Source: Shinisaurus crocodilurus | Taxonomy: Eukaryota; Chordata; Lepidosauria; Squamata; Shinisauridae | DNA length: 64,000 nt | Reading direction: 5' to 3' | NCBI GenBank assembly: GCA_021292165.1 | Contig: JAHFWL010000433.1 | Span: 127,001 to 191,000 of the forward strand | In this document: piece after piece, positions 1 to 9,800 of the stretch | How positions within the stretch are numbered: the stretch's first letter is position 1 | Layout: the number at the start of each line of letters is the position of its first letter | Position numbers and translations under genes: made by a program | Notes under the pieces: model-generated | The model's input: the letters and a program-made list of their open reading frames with translations, nothing else | Told to the model about the DNA's origin: nothing | Database searches by the model: none

Positions 1-319
1 TGCACTAGGCTTGTGTAGTTTTAGTCCTGGGTCAGGAATGCATTTACTCAAAAGTAAATCTCAGTATAAACAAATACCCATACTCATAAATATGCTTGGA
101 ACTGATCCCTTAATGCTGTGATCCTTATCGTTTCAGGGTGAGAGAACTAGCATAGTTTTGTGGACAGTGTTCAGAAAACAGGAATTTAGCTTGTCTACTA
201 AACCATGAACTTGGTGTAGGCCTTGAAGTAATCCATTCTCTTTCAGTCTCTTTCCAGATTTGGGGGGCGGGGGGAGGAAAACTAATGTCTTATCACACAG
301 GGTTAAGGAAGAAGGGAGG
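1..319. other. Intronic sequence, nothing recognised
   Basis: There is no exon-like or clear repeat structure here. A short G-rich run lies near 265-275. The short open frames on the minus strand have no recognisable content. Confidence 0.5.
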
Positions 320-772
320 GAACATATAACGGTAGAGCACCTGATCTGTATGCAGAAGTTCCCGGATCCAATTCTTGGCATCTCCAATTAAAAGGATCAT
401 GAATAACAAGACCTCTTTTTCTGTCCGGGACCCTGGAGAGCCGCAGCCAGTGAGAGTAGATAATACTGTGCTGAATAGACCAATGGTCTGATTCAATGCC
501 CAGGTTCAGACAACACGATAATCCACACTCAAAGGTTGAGTGTGGGTTGAACCACATGGCTTGTTAATCATGAACAACCCATGAAGAGAACCCATGGTTT
601 GTTGTTGGGTTGTTCACCATGGTTTGTTATCGCAGCTGGGTTCAGACAACACGATAACCCATGTTTCAGTAACAACCCACGGTTCAACAACAACTTGCAC
701 TCAACCCACGCTCAACCCTTGAGTGTGGGTTATTGTGTTGTTTGAACCCAGTCAATATGAGGCAGCTTCATG
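320..772 (+). repeat. tRNA-Ala-like SINE, split by insertion
   Basis: A pol III A-box-like GGTAGAGCAC and a degraded B box (GATCCAATTC, followed by GGCATCTCCA) are followed by the body AGACCAATGGTCTGATTCAAT. The tail resumes at TCAATATGAGGCAGCTTC after an insert at 498-751. The head resembles tRNA-Ala. Related copies lie near 2214, 17173, 22440, 48630 (minus) and 56466. Confidence 0.8.
498..751. mobile_element. Foldback element with GGTTCAGACAACACGATAA ends
   Basis: The ends are inverted copies: GGTTCAGACAACACGATAA on the left, and GAGTGTGGGTTATTGTG then TTGTTTGAACCCAG on the right. The interior is also palindromic, with repeated AACCCAC/GTGGGTT motifs. The element is bracketed by TCAAT at 493-497 and 752-756. 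A relative lies at about 22563-22886. No transposase is encoded. Confidence 0.8.
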
Positions 773-2213
773 GGTTGTTATAAGAAGAACAAAGGCCTTT
801 GTTTATTTCAATGCCCTTAATAGGGAAGAAGGAACAATAAATTCAGTGGGACTTGCATCCAAGTAAACATGCTTAGGATCATGTTCCATGAATGGTATAG
901 AAATTATAATAATAGTATTTCTGAAAGCAGTGGGTGCTGTATTTAAAGTACTAGTCTACAATAGCGTACCTAAGACCACTTACTCAGGATAATCCTACCA
1001 AATTTCATGGCCACTCTGGTGTAAGTGATTTGACAATTACTATTAATGTGCCCCATATATGCGAATCCAATGCTGCTGTTTTTGACAACTTTTTTCTTAA
1101 CTGTTGCATGTGTGTATAAAGGTCCAAGCCTTCATACCTATGCCAGGTTTGTCTTGTGTACAGTAGCATTTACAATATCAGGGCTGTGGCTAGATTATGC
1201 AAATATCAGGGAGGATAAAGCTATTGTTGTAGACACTTCTGCCCACGAGGAAGGTATCATTTCAGTGACATTTAAAACATGATCTTAAGCATATTTACTC
1301 AAAAGTTAATCCCACTGGGGCTTGCTCCCAAGTAAGTTTGCAATAGGGTTGTAGTTTACTTCTGCAGGTGCACGTCTGGATTCAGAGGCTTTTGTTCCTC
1401 CTTACCATTCTGTTAAATAATGCATAGATGCTTAACTTCTATTCCTTAAAATATTGGGAAAATCCAATAACATTCGCAATCCTTTCTTCAAAGGAATAAA
1501 GCAACACTTGGCTCCTACATAACTATTTTTAAAACCAAGGAATTCAAAATTAATGCTAATAGTCTGTTCTTACCTGTTGTCTTTCTCTTGTTCCCTGCTG
1601 ATATGGAAAGTGAGTGACCTTTCCATAGTTTTTCTGGGTTTCAGGTAGGTGGTCTACTCTGAGGGCCAAGAATGAGAGGAAAGGTAGTGTGTAAAATGTT
1701 TAAGAGCTTAGAAGGAAGTATCTGATTCCAATTTCGGGTATCCAGTGCCCTGCCAGGCTGTTGCTGCCAGAATGGGAGGAGGCTGGAGGCACTTTTTTGC
1801 CTGTCTGTCCCTGTTTTTACATTTTTGAGCCCATCTAGAGGAGTCGTGCTGGTGGGGGCTGAGCCGGGACTGGAGAGGCCATAGGATTTCTCGTATCGAG
1901 GCCTGTCCCCTCTTCTCCCGCCAGAACACCCCCTTCCCTCTGAGGTTGCATCTGCGAGCTCTGGAAGCAGCCGATGTGGTTCTTTCTGTGGCAGCTGCAA
2001 GGGGGTGGGGGAGGGGGATTGGATCTTGGAGTCCCACTCCCGAGGAGGAGGTCGTAGCAGTGTCTAAGGCCTTGGGAGGGGGATGCCAAACAATCATATG
2101 TTCCCTGGGACCCTCTCCAAGGGCCCATAGGACTGCTCCCTCCCAGATTTATGTTCTAGATTGTACCTAGTATTGTCTGGAGACCAATTTGGCTTGCTTT
2201 ACTATGCAAAGAA
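773..2213. other. Intron with only degraded repeats
   Basis: Short remnants of a common repeat carrying the motif CCCACTGGGGCTTGCTCCCA are visible near 845-880 and 1280-1340. The overlapping open frames at 1640-2170 have no recognisable domains or codon structure. Confidence 0.5.
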
Positions 2214-2440
2214 GGGCTGTAGCTCAGGGATAGAGTTACTATTAACTGCAGCCTTCTTGTTTTTTTGGGCTCAGGGATAGAGCACATACTTTGCTTGCAA
2301 AATGTCCCAGGTTCAATCCCTGGCATCTCCAGGTAGGGTCTGGCAAAATACCTTCCTGAAACCTTGGAGAGTCACTGCCAGTCAGTGTAGACAATACTGA
2401 GCTAAATGAACCAATGGTTTGATTTGGCATATAGGGTTGC
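2214..2440 (+). repeat. tRNA-Ala-like SINE with internal 14-bp duplication
   Basis: The head is GCTGTAGCTCAGGGATAGAG and the B-box region GGTTCAATCCCTGGCATCTC. The body runs through GTCAGTGTAGACAATACTGA. The A-box segment GCTCAGGGATAGAG occurs twice, at 2222-2235 and 2269-2282, around 33 unrelated bases. Confidence 0.85.
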
Positions 2441-2445
2441 CTATA

Positions 2446-2724
2446 CAGGCAGTCCCCAGGTTACGAACGAGTTCCGTTCTTAAGAATGTCTTTAAGTCGA
2501 ATTTGTACGTAAGTCGGAACAGCATAGTGTTAAAATCTGCATTTACGCAAATTGCGTAAATTTCGCAAATTGTGTAAATTTTGCAAATTGCGTAAATTAC
2601 GCAAATTGCGTAGTATACTATGCTATGTACTGTACATAAATGACGTAGCGCCAGGGAACCCAGAAGTCTGTTCTTAAGTATGGGTTGTCTGTAAGTCGGA
2701 TGTTCTTAACTTGGGGACTGCCTG
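2446..2724. mobile_element. TcMar-like non-autonomous DNA transposon
   Basis: Terminal inverted repeats CAGGCAGTCCCCAGGTTACG (left) and GTTAAC-type GGGGACTGCCTG (right) are flanked by TA at 2444-2445 and 2725-2726, as expected for Tc1/mariner-class elements. The interior holds an AT-rich array at about 2541-2612. There is no transposase. Confidence 0.85.
2541..2612. repeat. Short AT-rich array of GCAAATTGCGTAAATT units
   Basis: Alternating GCAAATT and GCGTAAATT half-units are repeated in mutually inverted orientations, inside the 2446-2724 transposon. Confidence 0.8.
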
Positions 2725-3527
2725 TACTGCTACCTATTGTGCAAGTGCAAGAGTAGGCCCAGAATCCAGGGTCTGCACCATCAGGCAGTTGCCAGCAGCC
2801 CGAGCTTTCAGGAGGGCCTGCTGCCAATCCAGTAATGCCAGCTTCAGCTACCTCGGCCTAGTAGTCCTCTCACTGCTGGGTGACCACTGGTTTTCCTTTG
2901 CCCAGCACTGTAGCCTTGGTGGGTGGTTGTGGAGGGTGCCCGCCATTTTAATTCCCCCACAGTGCCTCTGGGGCTACGCTGTAGCATCATTCTGGTTACC
3001 CTAGTAACACCCCTCTCAGTTAAGGCTGCTGCAATCCTATCGGTGCTTATTTGTGAATAACAGTCCGATCCTAAGCATATTGACTAAGAAGTCCCATTGA
3101 ATGCATTTTGGACTTTTAAGTAAGAGTGATTGTCTCACAATCTTAATCTTGTAAGACTAATGCTGTTTCCCTGGAGATCTGATGTGGGAGCAGTGGAATT
3201 CTTGGCTGTCTCTTTTAATGCTTAACCTGTGCCTCCACCTATGGTCAGTCTGGATATATGTAAATAAATGCAAATATTACAAAATGCCAGTACGTCTCCA
3301 GTGGCCTCTGTCCAAAGCAAACCAAACCTGGGTAATTGCTGTGCCCCTGGAAGGTCTCAACTTTCAGGGAAGTGGGATGAGTATAATGCTACTTTTGCAA
3401 AGGTAGTAAGTAGTTCCACCTTTAGAATGCAATTGAATAAACACTAAACTCACTCCATTGCATTTGGTGAGTCTAAATTTCTGAGTAAACATGCAGAGGA
3501 CCAGGTTTTGGAATTTGATTCATTTTA

Positions 3528-3622
3528 TTGGGTTGTATCCAGTGTTAGTCATACTTAGAGTAGACCCATTGAAATGAATGGGACTTTAGTTAGGCTAACA
3601 CTGACTGAATACAACCCACAAT
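3528..3622. mobile_element. Short inverted-repeat element
   Basis: Inverted ends TTGGGTTGTATCCAGTG and CTGACTGAATACAACCCA enclose about 60 bases that include the paired CATACTTAGAGTAGACCCAT. It lies about 90 bases upstream of the exon A acceptor. Confidence 0.6.
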
Positions 3623-3709
3623 CTGTTGCATCCATGGGTGGTGAAGCCAAAGTTATCGATGTCCCTGGTTAGCTTTATTATGGCTTTCTTTTTATTGCCC
3701 TTTTTACAG

Positions 3710-3856
3710 AAAGTCTCTCAGCAAAGGTTCTACGAGGTCCAAACTGTCAGTGAAATCTGCCAAGATGTATCCCTCTCTCCAGAAAGGGGCAGTCATCTGG
3801 GATCCCAGGCCGCAACAAGTGAAGAAAGTTTTTGAAGCTTTGAAGAAAGGACTTAA
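3710..3856 (+). CDS. RIPOR3: RIPOR3 coding exon A (first in window)
   Basis: The acceptor is a pyrimidine tract ending TTTTTACAG and the donor is GTAAGG. The exon begins with the last base of a split codon, gives 48 whole codons, and ends two bases into the next codon. The product is basic and serine-rich, then reads [11 protein letters not shown] and [15 protein letters not shown]. Human RIPOR3 has the counterparts SSKMYGTLRKG and PQQVKKIFEALKRGL. This is the start of the conserved N-terminal region. The preceding exon was looked for in 1-3709 and not found. Confidence 0.95.
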
Positions 3857-6800
3857 GTAAGGATCCCACCAGCCTCAGCATATAACACATTAATTTGTTG
3901 GAAGTTGCACTGTATCTTATGGTTTAACATTTATTGAGCTCCATCAGTGGGCTAAATATTGTAGAGAAGGGGTGCAGAACCTCTTTCAGCCTGAGGACCA
4001 AACTCCATTTTGGAGAAGCTTTCACGGAATTTAGGGGTGGGCGGGGCCAAAGGCAAAAGGGGTGGGGGCCAAAATTGCCCCCAATACCATCATATTTCAA
4101 CTTAAACCTCTTAGTGCCAGTAACTAAGAGCTTCTCTGCATGAGGCATTTATTGTGCGCTCGTGATCCCTCACTCACAGATGCTTCAGGTCCTTCACATG
4201 ACGTCCTCCTCCTCCAGGACCTCTCCCGTGTTTTCCAGCCGTTTTTGCTGGGGTTTTAGAGCAAGAAAAATGCAGTATGGTTTCCTATCGCTCTAGGAAG
4301 CGCTACAAAATGGCTGTGTATTTTTCGCAGTTGCGCTATACTGGAATGCCACCTTGTGGTTGTGTAATAGAATGTATAGGAAGGCAGAGAAAGAAAAACC
4401 TGAGAAGAAAACCACGTGTAAAGGACACGCTCTTACTCCCGCAGAGAAAATGGAAGACGCAGCCTCAGTAAAACAATGGGTTAAATGACTTGTGTAGAGA
4501 AGCCCTAAGACATAGGAGAGAGGCATTTCAATCTTGTAGAGTGTGGAAAAACTACACAGAAACCAGGAAACCACCAAATGATCGGTGGTTGGGGGGGGCA
4601 GGGGAAGGGGTGTGGCCATCTACTAGGGAACTCCAGAGGGCCAGACTGGGACCCAGGAAGGCTAGATTTGGCCTCTGGGCCTGAGGATCTGCACCCTGTG
4701 CTGTAGAGAATAAGGACATAATTCAGCCCATGCTCAAAGGGTTTACGTGTATTGTTATGATGAGGTCTGAACTGGTGGTAACTCCCCAGGAAAAGGATCT
4801 TGGGGTTATGGTGGATAGTTCAATGAAAACAGTGCACAGCTGCTGTGAAAAAAAAAGGCAAATTCCATGTTGGGGATCATTAGGAAAGGAATCAAAAATA
4901 AAACTGCCAATATCAGAATGCCTTTATACAAATCTATGGTGTGACTGTGCTTGGAATGCTGTGTACAGTTCTGGTCACTACACCAGAAAAAGGATATTGT
5001 AGAGCTGGAGATGGTATAGAAAGGGGCAGCCAAAATTATTAAAAGACTGGAACAATTCCCCTACATTTGGGGCTTTTTAGCTTGGGGAAATAGGCAAGTA
5101 AGGAGGGGGATTGGAAAGGTGTATAAAATTATGCATGGTGTAGAGGAAGAGGATAGGGAGAAGTTTTTCTCTCTGTCTCTCACAATACTAGAACCCAGAG
5201 CCATCCCATGAAGCTGTATGGATAAAAGGAAATAATTCTTAGATAGATCGATCATAGAGTTGGAAGGAGCCTACAAGGCTATCGAGTCCAACCCCCTGCC
5301 CAATGCAGGAAACTAGAGGAGGGGTCTCCCATCCAAGTAATAACCAGGCCTGACCCTGCTTAGCTTTCCACGCTCAGACAAGCTGAGCCAGCGTAAGCCA
5401 CAGGCCTGTATCTTCACATAACACATACCGCAGTTTGCTATCACAAACTGCCAACTTGTTTTAAAAGCAAGGATGAAACAAATTCACGGAGGATACAGCT
5501 ATCAGTGGCTACTAGTCATGATGGCTATATACCACCTTCAGTATTGGAGGACATATGTCCCTGTATACCCGTTGGTGGTTGGTTGTTCTTATGAACATCA
5601 AGTAAAGGAGATGACCTTTTCTCCAGACTTTTGTTTAGCTAATTGTTAAAGGTGTTTCCTCAACCAGCATTGATGCTGGAAGATGCTTGCTTAAATAGGC
5701 ATTGATGGCTGGTGTGTAATAGCTGCTGATCACAGTTCACATAGGGTCTGGAGAGAAACGGTTTGCAGTTGAGATCATCAGCAGTGGAGACAAAGTTTAG
5801 AGTTTTGCTGCTGGCTGAAAATAAAGTGCCTTGAGGAGTCCTGTGTAACTGAAAAACTTGCTTATAACTTCTATTCAACTATGTAAAGCATGTCCAGCAG
5901 ATAGTACCCATCATCCACCAATGTCTGCTTAAGCAAGAATCTTCTAACCACCAATAATCATTGAAGAAACATCTTGAGTTCTAATAAAGTTAGTGCTGCC
6001 CTGATCCAGCGGTTCCCATGTCTTCCACTGTTGCAAAGGTTGACCCTCAAATATATGCCTAGATCTCTTACAATCCTAAATAAATCACTACTAGATTTTT
6101 TTGCCTCTTGAATAGTATCTTGGGCTAATAAATTATCTGGATGCAGGTAGCTACTTGCTTTGAGTTGTATTTATTTGGCATGGGGATTTATGGACAATAA
6201 GAGCAAGCAAAACTTTTAGTTCAGTAAGTTTTCAGGCAGCTGCATTTTAGAGGTTTGGGTGCAGAAATATTTAAACTATCCTTGGAGACCATCTACTTTG
6301 TTTCTGGCAAGTGATCATATGATTGAATTTCGGAGGAACAGTGTGTCTCCGATGGATGGGTGGGACTGTCTTTGCAATGGTTAGGGAACCCCCACCCCCA
6401 CCCCCAAGTAAGTTGGAAAAGGCACAGGCTGCTTAACATAAACACATTGACCTGTTTAGGTTCTGCATCTCGTAAAGCAGCACTGGCTGCATCCTTTTTA
6501 AATACAAGAGAGAAGACTGAGTTATTCATGATGTCTGGTCTGAATTAATTCACAAACTTAGAGGAATGTGAGCTGAGGAGGTTTGCCTTCTGGGAGCTAA
6601 CATGGAGTTTCAGTCTGCAGCTATTACTTATTCTCCTTTTTGGGGGTCCCACTGGACCCAGTAGGTGCAAAAGGGCCAGAACCTTAAGGCTCCACTGCAA
6701 AGTAGGGGAGGAAAACAGATCTCCCCCCCAAGTCTTCCTTTTCAGAATGTGAAGTTCTTCTGCTGGGTTGAGACACTCCATTTTGTTCAGTGGAAATGTT

Positions 6801-9800
6801 GATAGGATAGTCATTTTCTCCTTGGCCCCTTCCATTGACCCCTAAAAATACAGAGGAAAATGTAAAAAGTTAGGTTGCATGTTGCTATTCCTGGCTACCC
6901 CAATCGAGCAGCAGCCAAACAGGGGGCAGGGAAGGGTTCACTGCTGTGGCTGCACAGAGGGCTAGCAGCCTACACAAGCCAATGATGTAATCTTCTCACA
7001 CTAGTTAAATGCAAGCATCACTGGGCAATCTCTCCCCCCCCCTTCTTGCTTGCTGTTCCGCAGTGGTGGTCTACACCGCCCTCCGCCCGCCATCATTGCT
7101 TGGTGGTATGGCCAAGAATAGCAGTGTACACTGCCATGTGGTTAGCTGGTTGTTGTAGGTTCTTTTGAGCCAACAGTCAATATGTGTGAGGATGGAGGTA
7201 GCCAGCAGGGACTGATTCCCAAAGCTGAATTAATACCGATGTTTGTATGGGGCGGGGAGAATAAGTCAGCCTAGGGGTTCAAATGAAGGCTCCATTGGCA
7301 GGCTCTCCCAAGATTGCCGAAGACACTGCATGTAAATGTTGCTAAAAAGCCACGTTGCATAGTAATAACCAGATGTTATTGGGGTGGTGGTGGCTGCAAG
7401 AACGTTAGAATATCAAATGTTAGAGCATTACTTTCTGAGTACAGTAATACCTTGGATTGCAAGTAACTTGGTTTGAGAGCGTTTTGCAAGACAAGCAAAT
7501 TTTTAAATATTTATTAATTTTTTTTGGACTTGATATACAAGCGACGTCTTGCAATACAAGTACTGTAGTACGGCTTAAATTAAAAATCTCTGTACACATT
7601 TTTTTGGGGGGGGATTTCGTTTTGATATAAGAGTGTTTTGGATTACAAGCACGTTTCCGGAACGAATTATGCTCTCAATCCAAGGCATGACTGTATTTGA
7701 AATATAGAGTAGAATCGGGTCTTTCAGAGAATGGCTGCTGTAGTCCAGAAGTGCTTCGCTCCAGAGCCCTCTGAACTTTGCAAAATTAGAGCCAATCTAT
7801 ACAATTTGCAGAATCGGATGTTAAATATTTCCCTGCTGTGCACCAAAGCTTTATCACCTGGTTCTGTTGATGGTTTATAGTGGCCCCTAATGTCAGGATG
7901 GGTTTTTCCCACCTCCGTCCTTTTGCTGCCAGAGGTGCAGGAATCCTCATGCATGTGCAAGGAGTGTGTGTGTGAGGTTGTCCAAGATGATGCAGGCCTG
8001 TGGCTCATGCTGGCTCAGCTTGTCTGAGCGTGGAAAGCTAAGCAGGGTCAGGCCTGGTTATTACTTGGATGGGAGACCCCTCCTCTAGTTTCCTGCATTG
8101 AGCAGGGGGTTGGACTCGATGGCCTTGTAGGCCCCTTCCAACTCTATCATCCTATGATCCTATGATGATCCTTCAATGCCAACTTCAGTGGGGACTGATC
8201 ATGTTGTTTGAATGTCTGACTGCCGTCTCCCAAAGCAGTTACTTTATTCCCAACTCAAGGATGGAAAGCAGAATATCGGTGGTCAGTATAAGAGGTTTAA
8301 AGATGTTCTTAAGGCTAATCTTAAAAAAATGCAATATAAACATCGAAAACTGGGAAGCTCTGGCCCATGAACGATCTAACTGGAGGTTGGCCTTTCACAA
8401 AGGTTCTGTGGACTTTGAAGAAGCCCGAGTGCAAGGTGAAAGGGAGAAATGTGCTAAGCGAAAAGCACGTCAAACGAATCCTTTACAGGACCATCTTCCA
8501 TCTGGTAACCTGTGTCCTCACTGTGGGAAGCTGTGTGGATCTAGAATTGGCCTCCACAGTCACTTATGGACCCATCGCTAGAGTCTACACAATTTTTTAG
8601 AATTTAGAATATAATTTTCTTTTTGTAATTTTATCCTGGAAGACAATCTTACTCGGTCACGAGTGATCGCCTGCTACTACCTATGATGTGCACTTTGGTA
8701 TATGTCTGCATTTGAGGCTGCATTCAGTGCAGGGCTAACTTGGGCTGCATAGTACTGTGGCCAGCAAATCTCAAGCAAGAGACTGTGCTAGATGGCTGGA
8801 CAGAGGGCAGAAGTTCAATGCTTTACTGCTGTTATTGTCCCAGCCAGGAATCGCTTGCTGTGTGCAAAGGAAAGTTCTGGTTGTGTATCCCCTCCTTCCC
8901 TGTAGCAGCACCTAGAGCAGCAAAGGGTGGGGAGAGGCGAGGGAGGCGTCTCTCTCATACTTTCTTTTTCTCATTTTCATTTGGTGGATCATGGGCCGCT
9001 TCTCGCTACTGATGGTGCCACTGGAGGTTGAAGGGGGGAAATGTGTTTGGGGTTTTGCATGAGAGCAGAGAGGGTGTGTGTGTGTGTGTATGTGTGTATG
9101 TGTAATCCTACACTTCATTAAGTTACATTAGGTGTGAAGGGCAGCTGGTATGTGGGGGCTTGCTGCTGCCTGAGAGGTGACCAGGGGAAATGACTGTGTC
9201 CCAATGGAAGCCGCACTTCTCCAAGCACTGTCCTGACCTAAGGCGGAACTGGCTCACGATGGTGCTGCTGGTGAGAGAAAGTGGAAGGGTGTGCAAGGAA
9301 GAGGCTGCGGTTGCCTCTGCCTCCCCCCCCCCCCCCCGCCAATCCTGGCATGAGAGTGCTGAATAGAGTGTGAGAACTTTGAGACTTCGCGATGAGGAGT
9401 CCAAACTGAAAATCTGGCAACACTGTGCTCTGTAAACTACAACTTTTCCATCCCCAAGGGTAGAATGAGATAAATGGAAACATTACGAACTTGCCTCACC
9501 TAGCCGCTCTTAAGGCCTTGCTCTTTATACAGTGCCAAAAAAACCCTCCTCCTCTAAAGTCAGAGCTTCGTGTTAGAGGCAACCTCATCTCTGTCTTGTA
9601 ATACTAATGTGGGGCACCACACAGACGGAAGGGGATGCTCAGCTTAACCCTTCCCCCATCCCTCGAAACTTCCTGCAGCTGTCCACTGCAGGCAGTTTGT
9701 AGCACTCCCCACCCCCCTTCCCCAGCAAAGGGGAAAGTAGTCTTGGAGTTCTGCCTCCGCTGAGGCTGGGTCTTTCCATATGTATTACCACCAATGAGAT

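Noticed and set aside
2214..2440. A functional tRNA-Ala gene
   Set aside because: The A and B boxes are degraded and followed by SINE body sequence; no cloverleaf with proper acceptor pairing.
1..3709. The preceding RIPOR3 N-terminal exon
   Set aside because: Scanning for a segment like GRSASFAGFS found nothing; the exon must lie upstream of the window.
7996..8164. A functional 5S rRNA gene
   Set aside because: Only part of 5S rRNA is recognisable, the 3' half is replaced by a CR1-like tail, and several copies are dispersed, as expected for a SINE.
8162..8581. 139-codon open frame as a host zinc-finger gene
   Set aside because: It is a 5'-truncated LINE C-terminus; a second copy with the same finger lies at 36423-36929.
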